A DNA stretch of 64,000 nucleotides from Opitutales bacterium (GTDB lineage: Bacteria; Verrucomicrobiota; Verrucomicrobiia; Opitutales; UBA953). The position numbers were made by a program, and so were the translations under genes. Each line of letters begins with the position of its first letter. Within the stretch, counting starts at the first letter, position 1. The notes under the pieces are model-generated. The model was not told the DNA's origin, searched no databases, and worked only from the letters and a program-made list of their open reading frames with translations. The stretch spans positions 62,001 through 126,000 of the forward strand of contig JANRFG010000032.1 of NCBI GenBank assembly GCA_030725715.1. The letters are read 5' to 3'. Below are positions 48,887 through 57,612 of the stretch, piece after piece.

Positions 48887-51064
48887 TTACTTCTTGGCCG
48901 GGTTGGGGGTCTTCTTCTTCCGGCCACCCTTGGCTTTGGCGTCTTCGGCGGCGAGTTGCTCCTTGCTCGGGGGCGTCCACTCCGCTGGAGCGGGGTTGGC
49001 CACGCTGAGCGGGAAGGCGTCGTCGTAGGCTTTCATTTCCGCGCCGAGCCGTGCCTGGAGGCGACGTAAGGTTTCGGCGTGCTCCGGAATTTCGGCTAGG
49101 TTGGTCAGTTCGCGCGGATCCTTCTCCAGGTCGAAGAGCTGGGTGCGGTCGACGAGCGGATAGCGGATGAGCTTCCAACGTCCGTCGCTGAAGGAGCGCA
49201 TGCAGTCACGGTAGGCCAGATATGCCCCGTCGCGGACCGCCGGCTTTTCGCCGCGGAGCACCGGCGTGAGGTCGAGGCCATCGACGCCGTCGGGCGATTT
49301 GGCGCCGGCCAGCGAGACGAAGGTCGGGAAGAGGTCCATGAGGTAGGTGAACGCGGCGGTGCGTCCGTGAGGGATGCCGGGTCCGGCGATGACGAGCGGC
49401 ACGTGCATGCCGCCGAACTCGTAGAGGTTCTGCTTGCCGAAGAGGCCATGCTCGCCGAGCGAGAGGCCATTGTCGCCGGAGAAGACGATGATGGTGTTCT
49501 CCCATTGGCCGGTTTCCCTGAGGGCGGCGAAGATCCGGCCGACATGGTGGTCCAGTCCGGTCACGCAGGCGTAGTAATCCGCGGTCTGTTGCCGGGTGTC
49601 TTTTTCCGTGCGTGGCCACGGAGCGAGGCGTTCGTCGCGGACGGTCATCTCTCCGTTGTTCCAAGGGTGCTGGGGTAGGAAGGCCGGCGAGAGCGCGATG
49701 CGTGCGGGGTCATACATCGCGTGGAAGCGGGGTTCGGCCGAGCGCGGGTCGTGCGGGACGGGCGGGGCGAGGTAGGCGTAGAAAGGCGCGGCGTCCTTGC
49801 GGGCGGCATGCTCCTTCAGGAAGCCGATCGTGCGGTCCGCGAGGCGCGCGCTGGCGTGCGCGCGATCGGTGACTGGATCGCCATTTTTCCTGGCATCGTC
49901 AATGATGCTGGTCTGGAAGGCGCGAAGTCCCTCGGTGAACGCGTTGCCCCCTTTGCCCATGTGCCAGGTGCGGTAGCCGGCCGCCGCCAGCACGCTGGGG
50001 AGGAAGGTGGCGGGGTTGTCGGCCTCAGGCCGGGCCGCCTTGGCGCCGGGGATGCGCTGCCAGGAACGTCCGGTCAGCATCATCGTGCGGCTCGGGGTGC
50101 AGACCGCGCCGATCATCGAGCCTTGCGTGTAGGCACGGGTGAACGTCAGGCCGCGGGCGACGAGGGCATCGAGATGCGGGGTGATCAGGCCCGGCGCGCC
50201 GAGCGCACCCAGGCCGTCGGCCCGGTGGTCGTCGGCGTGGATGTGCAGGATGTTCGGCCGGGCCGCCGAGAGCTGCGCGGCGAAGCAGGCCGGAGCCTTC
50301 TTCTTGGGCGGGTTCTTGCCCTGGGCGCTGACGACCTTGGGCTTGTCGATCTTCTTGGCGCCGGCGGGCAGGGCGGCCTGGTCGAAGGGCAGGATCGCAC
50401 CGTCTTCGAGCACCTTAAGCAGGACCTGCTTCACGTAGGTCTTATGGGGATTGCCGGCGTGGAGCTGGATGGCGATGAGGCCTTCGAGGGCGCGGCCCTT
50501 CTCGTCGTGGTCGATGAAGACCGAGGTCGTCTGGCCGTTGACCTTGTGCTCGAGGCGGTTGCCGCGGGCGATGACCGTGAACTCGTTATACTGGGAGATG
50601 TCGGCCTGCACGCGCGGGCGTTCGCCGACCTGCCAGCGCTGGCCGGTCGGGTCCATGACTACGTCGACGCCGTTGTAACCGAAGATGCCGCGGCCGCGTT
50701 CTTCGTAGGTCATCGCCGTATGGACGTCGGTCGGATGGACGTCGCACTGGTAGCCAAGGATCGTCCAAGGCGTCACTTCAGGCAGCCGGCGGCTGCGATA
50801 CTGCAAGCCGGAGTTGTTATCGCCGACGACCTTGACCGTGGCGCGGACCTCGAAGTCCTTCACCTTGCCGTTCCAGATCAGGAACGAATTCGTCTTCGGC
50901 TTACCGACTTCGCTCGTGCCGACGATCACGCCGTCCGCGACGGCCCAGAGGCCGGGTTCGCCGTCCCAGCCGGAGAGGTCCTTGCCGTTGAAGAGCGGCG
51001 TGAAGCCGTCCTGGGCGAAGACGGGCAGGGTCAGGGTGAGGAGGAGGAGTCTTAGGGTGTTCAT
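48887..51064 (-). CDS. Fused DUF1080-sulfatase, secreted
   Basis: A single 725-residue ORF joining two normally separate secreted proteins. Residues 1-20 are a signal (NTLRLLLLTLTLPVFA). Residues 20-230 are a DUF1080 domain (FTPLFNGKDLSGWDGEPGLW, SGLQYRSRRLPE, IAIQLHAGNPHKTYVKQVLLK). A linker KNPPKKKAPACFAAQLSA leads to a complete S1 sulfatase: RPNILHIHADDHRADGLG, formylglycine motif CTPSRTMMLTGRS, MGKGGN and FSGDNGLSLGEHGLFGK. The linker part ACFAAQLSA looks like the remnant of a sulfatase signal peptide whose start was lost. The ATG at 51064 begins the signal peptide. The tail is GGRKKKTPNPAKK. Confidence 0.92.
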   Translation of the reverse strand: MNTLRLLLLTLTLPVFAQDGFTPLFNGKDLSGWDGEPGLWAVADGVIVGTSEVGKPKTNSFLIWNGKVKDFEVRATVKVVGDNNSGLQYRSRRLPEVTPWTILGYQCDVHPTDVHTAMTYEERGRGIFGYNGVDVVMDPTGQRWQVGERPRVQADISQYNEFTVIARGNRLEHKVNGQTTSVFIDHDEKGRALEGLIAIQLHAGNPHKTYVKQVLLKVLEDGAILPFDQAALPAGAKKIDKPKVVSAQGKNPPKKKAPACFAAQLSAARPNILHIHADDHRADGLGALGAPGLITPHLDALVARGLTFTRAYTQGSMIGAVCTPSRTMMLTGRSWQRIPGAKAARPEADNPATFLPSVLAAAGYRTWHMGKGGNAFTEGLRAFQTSIIDDARKNGDPVTDRAHASARLADRTIGFLKEHAARKDAAPFYAYLAPPVPHDPRSAEPRFHAMYDPARIALSPAFLPQHPWNNGEMTVRDERLAPWPRTEKDTRQQTADYYACVTGLDHHVGRIFAALRETGQWENTIIVFSGDNGLSLGEHGLFGKQNLYEFGGMHVPLVIAGPGIPHGRTAAFTYLMDLFPTFVSLAGAKSPDGVDGLDLTPVLRGEKPAVRDGAYLAYRDCMRSFSDGRWKLIRYPLVDRTQLFDLEKDPRELTNLAEIPEHAETLRRLQARLGAEMKAYDDAFPLSVANPAPAEWTPPSKEQLAAEDAKAKGGRKKKTPNPAKK

Positions 51065-51071
51065 GAGAGGG

Positions 51072-52358
51072 TCAGGCGGTGAGTTCCTTGACGACGCCAT
51101 TGCTGTCGCCGTGGCTGTCGACCTTCACGCCACTTCCTTGCAGCAGGGTGAGCCAGAGATTGCAGAGCGGGGTGCTCTTGCCTTGGAGGGCGATATGCTG
51201 GCCCAATCGGATGCCGGCCCCGCCCCCGGCGATCAGCGTGGGGCAGTTGTCGAGGTAGTGGATCGTGCGGATGTTGCTGCCGTAAGCGATCGTGGTGTGG
51301 TCGAAAAGGCTGGAGCCGTCGGCTTCCTTCGTGGCCTTGAGCTTGGCGAAGAGGCCGGCCAGCAGCCTGCTTTGCTCGAGGTCGCGCTTCTGGGAGGCTT
51401 CCATGCGTTCGCCGGGGGCGTAATGGCTCATGTCGTGCGAAGCGACCTTCACGCTGAGGCTGGCGAGGAGCGAGCTGACCGGCTGACGGTAGGTGAGCAC
51501 GCGGGTGCTGTCGGTCTGGAGCGCCGCGACGATGAGGTCGTACATCACCTTGATCTCGTCCTTGCCGGCGAGACCCGGCTTGGGCGGAGGGAAGGGCGCC
51601 TTGGCCTTCGGACGGTCCAGCCACTGTTCGTCCTTCGAGAGCCGCAGTTCGATGTCGCGGACGCTCTGGAAGTACTCGTCGAGCTTGTCGGTGTCGGCGC
51701 GCGAGAGGCCGCGACGGACGCGGGCGGCGTCTTCGAGCACGGCATCGAGCACGCTGCGTTGCTGGGCGAGCAGCGCCTGGCGCCGGGCGAGCGGCATGGT
51801 CTCGTCGGAGAAGAGACGATGGTAGGCGGCGACCGGGTTCTCGTGCCCGACCAGCGGCTTACCTCGCGCATCCCAGGCCATCGAGCCGGGGCCATGTCCG
51901 GAATCGCTGGCGTTGGCGCAGTCGAGCCGGATGGAGCCGTAACGCGTGTCCATGCCGAGCTTGGCGGCGGCGACCTGGTCGGCGGAGATGCCGTTGTGGA
52001 AGCTCTGCCCCGGCTGCGCGTAGCGGTTGGCCCCCGTGAGCCAGAAGGTGCTCCCCCAGTGGGCTTCATCGCTGAACTTGTTCGAGAGGCCTTGGACGAG
52101 CGTGAAGTCTTTCTTGTGTTCGGCGAGCGGGGCGAGTCCGGCCGGCAGCGCGTAGTCGGCTCCGGTGTCCTTGAGGGACGGGAACCAAGTCTCATTGGTC
52201 ACCCCGTAGCCGAAGCCCAGGAAGACCATCCGCTTCGGCTGCGTGGCAGGTTTCTCGGCGGCGAAGGCCTTGAAGCCCAGCGAGCTCAGCGCGGGCAGGG
52301 CGATCAGCGTGCCGGCGGCGCGGAGGAAGTGACGGCGGCTGAGGTCGGTTCGGCTCAT
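51072..52358 (-). CDS. DUF1552 secreted protein (Tat substrate)
   Basis: A 428-residue protein with twin-arginine signal SRRHFLRAAGTLIALPALSSLG. The DUF1552 body shows KRMVFLGFGYGVTNETWFP, LVQGLSNKFSDEAHWGSTFWLTG, SADQVAAAKLGMDTRYGSIRLD, YFQSVRDIELRLSKDEQWLD and IAYGSNIRTIHYLDNCPTLIAGGGAG. Function is unknown; it is the standard partner of DUF1587/DUF1592 proteins, encoded immediately upstream. The ATG at 52358 overlaps that gene's TGA (ATGA), and the 103-codon longer track start is antisense artefact. The gene is followed after 7 nt by the DUF1080-sulfatase fusion. Confidence 0.95.
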   Translation of the reverse strand: MSRTDLSRRHFLRAAGTLIALPALSSLGFKAFAAEKPATQPKRMVFLGFGYGVTNETWFPSLKDTGADYALPAGLAPLAEHKKDFTLVQGLSNKFSDEAHWGSTFWLTGANRYAQPGQSFHNGISADQVAAAKLGMDTRYGSIRLDCANASDSGHGPGSMAWDARGKPLVGHENPVAAYHRLFSDETMPLARRQALLAQQRSVLDAVLEDAARVRRGLSRADTDKLDEYFQSVRDIELRLSKDEQWLDRPKAKAPFPPPKPGLAGKDEIKVMYDLIVAALQTDSTRVLTYRQPVSSLLASLSVKVASHDMSHYAPGERMEASQKRDLEQSRLLAGLFAKLKATKEADGSSLFDHTTIAYGSNIRTIHYLDNCPTLIAGGGAGIRLGQHIALQGKSTPLCNLWLTLLQGSGVKVDSHGDSNGVVKELTA

Positions 52359-55300
52359 TTGGTTTGGAAAGTCTCGGAGCGGACGAGCGCGCGGAGGAAG
52401 GCGGCCATCTGATAGTCCTTGGCCTGCGCCTCCGTGAGGATGGCCGTGGCGAGCGGTTCGTCGAGGAAACCGAACGGACGTCCCAGGCCATACTCCACGA
52501 GGGCCTCGGTGAAGCCGCGGCCGAACTTCTCCGGATGGGCGGCGATCTGGTCGCGGAGTTCGAAGTAGTCCTTGAAACTCGACCCCTTGTGGAAGGCGCC
52601 GGCCGGGCTGATCGGCCAGGTCTTCCGACCGACCCCCCTCTTCTCGTAGGTCTCGGTCGTCCGCCATTTGCCGGTGGCGTCGAAGTTCTCCAGTCCGAAG
52701 CCGATGGGGTCGATCTTACGGTGGCACTGGGCGCACTGAGGTTGCTCCTGGTGGGCGGCGAGGCGTTCGCGGGTGGAGAGGAGCTTGTCTTCGAGGCGAT
52801 TCAGCTGCGGTACGTTCGGCGGGGCAGGGGGCGGTGGTTCGTGCAGCAGCTTGCGCAGGATCCAAGCACCTCGTTCGACCGGGCTGGTGTCGCGGCCGTT
52901 GCTGCCCATCGCCAGGATGGCGGCCATGCCGAGCAGGCCGCCGCGAGGCGAATCCTGGGGGAGCGTCACCTTGCGGAAGGCATCCCCGCTCACCTGGCTC
53001 AACCCGTAGTAATCGGCGAGCAGGCCGTTGATCACCACGTAGTCGCTCTTGAGCAGGCGGTTGAGGCTGTCGCCATGGCGCAGGATGTGGTCGATGGTCT
53101 GATAGACCTCGTTGCGGGCGGCGGCTTTGGTGCTGTAGTCGAAATCCTTGTGCTGCTTGGTGTCGAACTGGAAGAAATCGAGGCGATGCAGGCCGAGCCA
53201 CTGATGGGTGAATCCGGTCACGAAGGCGGACGACTTCGGGTCGGCGATGAGGCGGTCGACTTGCGCGCTCAGGATGGCGGGCTCGTGCAGGGTGTTTTTT
53301 TCGGCAAGGCGCAGGAGCTCGGCGTCGGGCGGGGCGCTCCAAAGGAAGTAGGATAGCCGGGAGGCGAGTTCGAGGTCGTCGAGCCGGCGCGATGCTTTCC
53401 CGGGATTGGGTTCGGAGAGATAGAGGAAGCCGGGGGAGGCGAGGACCACGCTGAGCGGTTCGCGCAGGGCGCGCTCGTGGTCGAGCCCGCTCTGACGGCC
53501 GGCGCGGTAGATGCCCATGAGCCGGTCGAGGAAAGGCTGCTCGGCGGAACGTCCGCGGAAGGCGCGTTGGGCGAAGTCGGCCAGGCAGGCGCGAGCCTGA
53601 GCTTCGTCGGTCGGGCCTTCGCCGCGGGTCAGGATCGGCTTGGTCATGGCGGCCTTCCCTTCGGGCGGCAAGGGGCCTTCCCACTCGACCCAGTCGATCC
53701 AGAGCGCCGGAGGCGGACCCATGCCGGTCTGCTTGCGAGCGGACTCATAGCGTTCCAAGTCCAATTTGACCTCACGCTTCTCGCGGAGGATGAATGTCCG
53801 CGGGCTGTCCGCCGTGACGTTCACGCGCAATTCCATCACCTGAGGGTCCGTGATGCTACCGGTCACCTCACGGGTCTCGAGGAGCGTGAAGTCCTCCTCG
53901 CCGGAAAGGCGCGTACCGACGGCCAGGTAGCGTCGTTCCTTCGGGGCGTCCGGGGTCGCGCCGATGCGGAGCCGTAGGAGGTATTCTCCTGGCGGGACCG
54001 CCGGGGTCACATGCTTGGTCTTGAGCCAGCCCGAAGGCTGATCAGGCGGGAGCGTGATGGCTTCCTCCTTGTGGACGTTGTGGATGGTCAGGTAGGCGCC
54101 CGTCTTCGTGAGCGGATCTTCCAGGTAGCGCCGGAAGCTCGGGCCGTTCTGCTCGAAGGCCTTGACCCGGAATTTCGCTTCCTGCGCGTCGGGGATGCCT
54201 TTCTGCGGTTTGCCCGTGGCGAGAAACGCCTGCGCCGCTTCGTGGCCTCCCTTGAAATAACCGTTGTAGGTCCCGCCGACCATCGCGTTGGCGTGGAGTT
54301 CGACTTCGCGCCTTTGCTGGTGGGTGACCCTCTGGCCGTCGACGTTGGTGATCTCAATCCAGTCGATCCAGAGGGCGAATTCCGGTCCGACGCCGTTACG
54401 ACGGAGGGCCTCGCCGAAGATCTGCAGGGCGCGCTCGTTCGAGTCGAAGGAGCCTCGTTCGCGCAGGAAGAAACCGCGGCTGCCCTTGCTCGTGATTTCC
54501 AGCGGGATATCCAGGAGCTGCGGCCGCTCCATCGTGCCCGTCACCTCATGCGTGCTCGCGACCGCGCCCTGCAACGGTCCGAACTCGACGAAATGCCGTG
54601 ACTTGGGGGTGTCGGCGGTGGCGGCTATCCGGACGCGGACGTTATAGCGGCCGGCGGGCCAGTTCCCGGGGACGTTGAAAGGCTGGTAGGGGTTGGCGAA
54701 GACGTCCGCGTAAGTGAGAAAGGAGCCCGTCTTCGTCGCGGGGTTGGCCAGGTAGGCTCGCTGCTGGGGGGCGGAGTGGACCCAATTGCGTCGGCCTTGC
54801 TCGTCCGCGTGGATCGCGTCGAGGTAGCCGAATTTCTCCGGGCTGGGTGCGCCCGGGATGCGCTGCCATTGGTAATAGCGGTAGGTAGCGTCACCTTTCT
54901 TTTCGGCCGTAAGGGTCGCGATGATGGTACTGTTTTCAGGGCGGGCCGCGGCCTCATCGACCGCCTTGGTCCAGGCGACATAGCGTTCATGGCAGTCGAC
55001 GCGCTTGGCGTAGGACTTGGTGATGCGCGGATTCGCGTAGGCCTCGGCTTCGGTCCGGATCTTCAGGGCCTTCGTCGGGGCGAAGCGGATGAAATGTTCG
55101 TCGATCGCCTGACGTCCGAGCGCCAGATAGCGTTCGAACTGGTCTGACGACATGAAGAGCGAGGCTCCCACGGTGTCGAAGGCCCCGGCGCCGCCGTCGG
55201 CGGGCAGTTCATTGACGGGCAGATCGATGCCGAGCAGGTCGCGGAGGGTGTTCTTGTATTCGCGTCGGTTGAGGCGACGCATCGTGATCTGACCGTGGGC

Positions 55301-55639
55301 GTCGCCGATGGTCTTCCGCGCGGTGACGAGCGTGCCGGAGAGCATCTCGAGGAAATCGGCCTTCGCGACCGGAGCCGGCTGCTTGGAGTCGTCGGGCGGC
55401 ATCTCCCCCGAGTTGACTTGATTCAGGATCTTCTGCCAACGGTCCGCGAGCTGCACCGTATCAAGCTTCAAGGCGATATCGTCGAGACGGAGCTTTCCTT
55501 TCTGCTTATCCGCGTTGTGGCACTCGACGCAGTATTCCTTGAGGAAGGCGCGATGTTTCTCGTCGATGCGCGCCTCCGGAGGCGCGCCGAAAGCCAGCGC
55601 GACGAGGAAGGGGAGAAGGGTGAGGCAACGCAGGGGCAT
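52355..55639 (-). CDS. DUF1587/DUF1592/DUF1588/DUF1585 secreted cytochrome-like protein
   Basis: A 1094-residue exported protein: signal PLRCLTLLPFLVALAFG; PSCyt1 heme motif CVECHNADKQKGKLRLDD; DUF1587 (TMRRLNRREYKNTLRDLLGIDL); two long repeats of a carbohydrate-binding-like beta module around residues 240-640 with similar YLxIHNVHKEEA/TYADVFANPYQPF elements; DUF1592 (ASRLSYFLWSAPPDAELLRLAEKNTL); DUF1588 (RGAWILRKLLHEPPPPAPPNVPQL, CAQCHRKIDPIGFGLENFD); and DUF1585 (FGRGFTEALVEYGLGRPFGF). It pairs with DUF1552 downstream. The PVC family is presumed to act in periplasmic polysaccharide oxidation; no reaction is proven. Confidence 0.95.
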   Translation of the reverse strand: MPLRCLTLLPFLVALAFGAPPEARIDEKHRAFLKEYCVECHNADKQKGKLRLDDIALKLDTVQLADRWQKILNQVNSGEMPPDDSKQPAPVAKADFLEMLSGTLVTARKTIGDAHGQITMRRLNRREYKNTLRDLLGIDLPVNELPADGGAGAFDTVGASLFMSSDQFERYLALGRQAIDEHFIRFAPTKALKIRTEAEAYANPRITKSYAKRVDCHERYVAWTKAVDEAAARPENSTIIATLTAEKKGDATYRYYQWQRIPGAPSPEKFGYLDAIHADEQGRRNWVHSAPQQRAYLANPATKTGSFLTYADVFANPYQPFNVPGNWPAGRYNVRVRIAATADTPKSRHFVEFGPLQGAVASTHEVTGTMERPQLLDIPLEITSKGSRGFFLRERGSFDSNERALQIFGEALRRNGVGPEFALWIDWIEITNVDGQRVTHQQRREVELHANAMVGGTYNGYFKGGHEAAQAFLATGKPQKGIPDAQEAKFRVKAFEQNGPSFRRYLEDPLTKTGAYLTIHNVHKEEAITLPPDQPSGWLKTKHVTPAVPPGEYLLRLRIGATPDAPKERRYLAVGTRLSGEEDFTLLETREVTGSITDPQVMELRVNVTADSPRTFILREKREVKLDLERYESARKQTGMGPPPALWIDWVEWEGPLPPEGKAAMTKPILTRGEGPTDEAQARACLADFAQRAFRGRSAEQPFLDRLMGIYRAGRQSGLDHERALREPLSVVLASPGFLYLSEPNPGKASRRLDDLELASRLSYFLWSAPPDAELLRLAEKNTLHEPAILSAQVDRLIADPKSSAFVTGFTHQWLGLHRLDFFQFDTKQHKDFDYSTKAAARNEVYQTIDHILRHGDSLNRLLKSDYVVINGLLADYYGLSQVSGDAFRKVTLPQDSPRGGLLGMAAILAMGSNGRDTSPVERGAWILRKLLHEPPPPAPPNVPQLNRLEDKLLSTRERLAAHQEQPQCAQCHRKIDPIGFGLENFDATGKWRTTETYEKRGVGRKTWPISPAGAFHKGSSFKDYFELRDQIAAHPEKFGRGFTEALVEYGLGRPFGFLDEPLATAILTEAQAKDYQMAAFLRALVRSETFQTK

Positions 55640-55649
55640 CGCTGAGACG

Positions 55650-55665
55650 CCCGATACTTATCGGG
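55650..55665. promoter_or_regulatory. Palindrome within the promoter region of the DUF1592 gene
   Basis: CCCGATA-CT-TATCGGG, a perfect 7-bp inverted repeat, 11 nt upstream of the ATG at 55639. It fills the spacer between a -35-like CCGCAA (55666-55671) and a weak -10-like GTCTCA (55643-55648), a place where a repressor could act. Confidence 0.4.
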
Positions 55666-55742
55666 TTGCGGGATAACTCCAGCCCGCTGTACGTCGGGGA
55701 GCCCTTTATTTTCTGTCGATTAACCGCGCTGAGCAGGCTTCG

Positions 55743-55766
55743 CCAGGGCCAGTTGCTGACCCTGGC
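55743..55766 (-). terminator. Possible terminator hairpin after beta-propeller lipoprotein gene
   Basis: CCAGGGCCAG-CAAC-type hairpin (CCAGGGYCAG paired with CTGRCCCTGG, one wobble) 17 nt beyond the stop at 55784. It has no T-tract, so it is only a weak terminator candidate. Confidence 0.35.
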
Positions 55767-55783
55767 CCCAGCCCTGTCCTGCC

Positions 55784-56740
55784 TTAAAGCGCCAGGAAGA
55801 CCAGCTCGCCCGCTTTGCTGTCCGGGACGATCAGCACGCCGGCCTTCTCGTCGAGGAAGTGGTCGGCGGCGGCCTTGAGGCCCTGGCCGAGTTCCTTGGG
55901 AGCGGAGCCGTCGGCTTCGTAGCGGGTGACGCGACCGGTGAAGACTTCGGAGACGTAGAAACGGCCCTTGGAGTCGTGGACGATGCCGTCGCCGGAGCGG
56001 TGGCCCTTGGCGAGGGTCTTCCACTTGCCCTTGTTGTATTCGAGGACGTCGCCGGTGAAGAACTCGGCGATGCGGATGCGGCCGTTGGCCATGACGTCGA
56101 TGCCGTTCGGGTTGAGCATCTTCGGGGTCGGGGCGATGACTTCGGTGACCTTGCCTTCGAGCGTGACCTGGAAGACGCGGGCGATGACCGGAATGGCCTT
56201 GTGCTCAGGGCTGCCGATGGCGAAGAGCTTGCCGTCGGCGCCGCGCATCTTGGCGACCGCGCCCATGTCGGTGATGAGGACGCTCTTCTTGTCGGGCGAG
56301 ACGACGACGTCGTTGAGGAAGGCGGGGGCCGTCGGGAAGGCGGCCGGTCCGGCGAGCAGGGTCTTCTTGCCCTTGGCGTCGATGGACCAGACCTTGTCGA
56401 AGTCGGCGGTGATGAGACGTTTCGCGACGAAGACGATGCCCTTCGGGTCGTCGAGTCCTTCCGTGAGGACGGTGACCTTGTCGCCGTCGACCTTGACGAT
56501 CTTGCCGTCGCCGTCACCGGCCTTGCGGGACGTGCCCATGAGGGTGACGAAATACTTGCCGCCGAAGCCCTTGGTCACGCTCTCGGGCGTGGCGCCCACG
56601 GCGAGGTTACGCTGGACGGGCACGTCCTTGGCCGGCGGGGCGACAGGCGCGCTCTTGGCCGGGATGGCAGGGGCGGTTTCCGGGGTCTGGCAGCCGACGA
56701 GGGCGAAGCCGGCGAGGAGGGCGAGCAGCGGGGTCTTCAT
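55784..56740 (-). CDS. Beta-propeller lipoprotein (SMP-30/gluconolactonase-like)
   Basis: A 318-residue lipoprotein: signal KTPLLALLAGFALVGC with lipobox LVGC, then a Pro/Ala-rich linker and a six-bladed propeller. Blades carry the repeating pattern of gluconolactonase-like proteins: GKYFVTLMGTSRKAGDGDG, GLDDPKGIVFVAKRLITADF, NGIDVMANGRIRIAEFFTGDVLEYNKG and GIVHDSKGRFYVSEVFTGRVTRYEADG. Members hydrolyse sugar lactones, but the metal-binding acids cannot be checked by eye with confidence, so a binding or scaffold role is possible. It is anchored to a membrane. Promoter TTGACT-N17-GGAAAT ends next to the ATG. Confidence 0.88.
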   Translation of the reverse strand: MKTPLLALLAGFALVGCQTPETAPAIPAKSAPVAPPAKDVPVQRNLAVGATPESVTKGFGGKYFVTLMGTSRKAGDGDGKIVKVDGDKVTVLTEGLDDPKGIVFVAKRLITADFDKVWSIDAKGKKTLLAGPAAFPTAPAFLNDVVVSPDKKSVLITDMGAVAKMRGADGKLFAIGSPEHKAIPVIARVFQVTLEGKVTEVIAPTPKMLNPNGIDVMANGRIRIAEFFTGDVLEYNKGKWKTLAKGHRSGDGIVHDSKGRFYVSEVFTGRVTRYEADGSAPKELGQGLKAAADHFLDEKAGVLIVPDSKAGELVFLAL

Positions 56741-56749
56741 GAGACCCTT

Positions 56750-56778
56750 ATTTCCGCTTTCCCGCCGGGCGGAGTCAA
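56750..56778 (-). promoter_or_regulatory. Putative promoter of beta-propeller lipoprotein gene
   Basis: Minus strand TTGACT, 17 nt, GGAAAT; predicted start about 3 nt before the ATG. The region also forms a GC hairpin (CCGCTT...AAGCGG) following the TauE stop. Confidence 0.45.
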
Positions 56779-56782
56779 GCGG

Positions 56783-57553
56783 TCAGCCCACGATCAGCCA
56801 GACGGCGGCGAAGGCGGTCAGCCAGGCCAGCACGGACTCAAAGGCGTCCTGCTTGATACGCTTCAGGATCTGCCAGCCGAGCACGATACCCGCGATCACC
56901 CCGGGCAGGAGCACCAGATTGGTCATGAGTGACGGTCCGGTGACGAGTCCGAGGTTCCCGCTGAACGGGAGTTTGAAGAGGTTGATGAAAAGGAAGAAGC
57001 GGCAGAACACGCCGAGGTGCTCCTTTTTCTCCAGGCGCTGGGCGAGCAGGTAGACCGTCATCACCGGACCGGCGGCGTTGGCGAGCATCGTGGCGACGCC
57101 GGCGATGCCGCCCATGCCCCAGGTGAACGTACGGTGGCGGGTGAGGGCCAGGAGCTGCTCGCGGCGATGGTGCAGGACGACGTTGAAGGCGAGCAGGGCG
57201 AGGATGAGGACGCCGATGACGATGCGAGCGGAGCCGTTGTCGACCCGGTCGAGTAGGAACCAGCCGGCGAAGACGCCGACGACCGCCGCGGGAATCATCG
57301 GTACGATCTGCCGCCAGCTGCCGCCCTGGCGGTTGATCAGGTAGCCCATCAGGTCGGCGACGATGAGCATGGGCAGGACGATGCCCACGGAAGGCTTGGC
57401 GTCGAAGATCTTGGCCATGATGACGACGTTGAGCGTCGCGGTACCGGCCAAGCCCGACTTCGAGAGCCCGATGCAGAGGGCCCCGAAGAGCGCGAGCAGC
57501 AGGATCCACCCGTCGGCGGGCAGCAGGGTATGGCCTTGGATCCAGTCGAGCAT
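56783..57553 (-). CDS. TauE/SafE family sulfite/organosulfur exporter
   Basis: A 256-residue inner-membrane protein with about eight transmembrane helices and the two-fold internal repeat of PF01925: LLALFGALCIGLSKSGLAGTATLN and RHRTFTWGMGGIAGVATMLANAAGPVMTVYL. The family moves small oxyanions or organosulfur compounds (sulfite, sulfoacetate) out of, or in some cases into, the cytoplasm. Placed among sulfatases, it may dispose of sulfate- or sulfite-derived anions, but this is an inference from neighbourhood. It begins 60 nt after the stop of the preceding sulfatase gene and carries no signal peptide. Confidence 0.92.
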   Translation of the reverse strand: MLDWIQGHTLLPADGWILLLALFGALCIGLSKSGLAGTATLNVVIMAKIFDAKPSVGIVLPMLIVADLMGYLINRQGGSWRQIVPMIPAAVVGVFAGWFLLDRVDNGSARIVIGVLILALLAFNVVLHHRREQLLALTRHRTFTWGMGGIAGVATMLANAAGPVMTVYLLAQRLEKKEHLGVFCRFFLFINLFKLPFSGNLGLVTGPSLMTNLVLLPGVIAGIVLGWQILKRIKQDAFESVLAWLTAFAAVWLIVG

Positions 57554-57612
57554 CGGCCGCAGTCAATCAGCGGACGACACGTCGCTCCAGCCTGGTTTTC
57601 CTTCCGCCTGGC

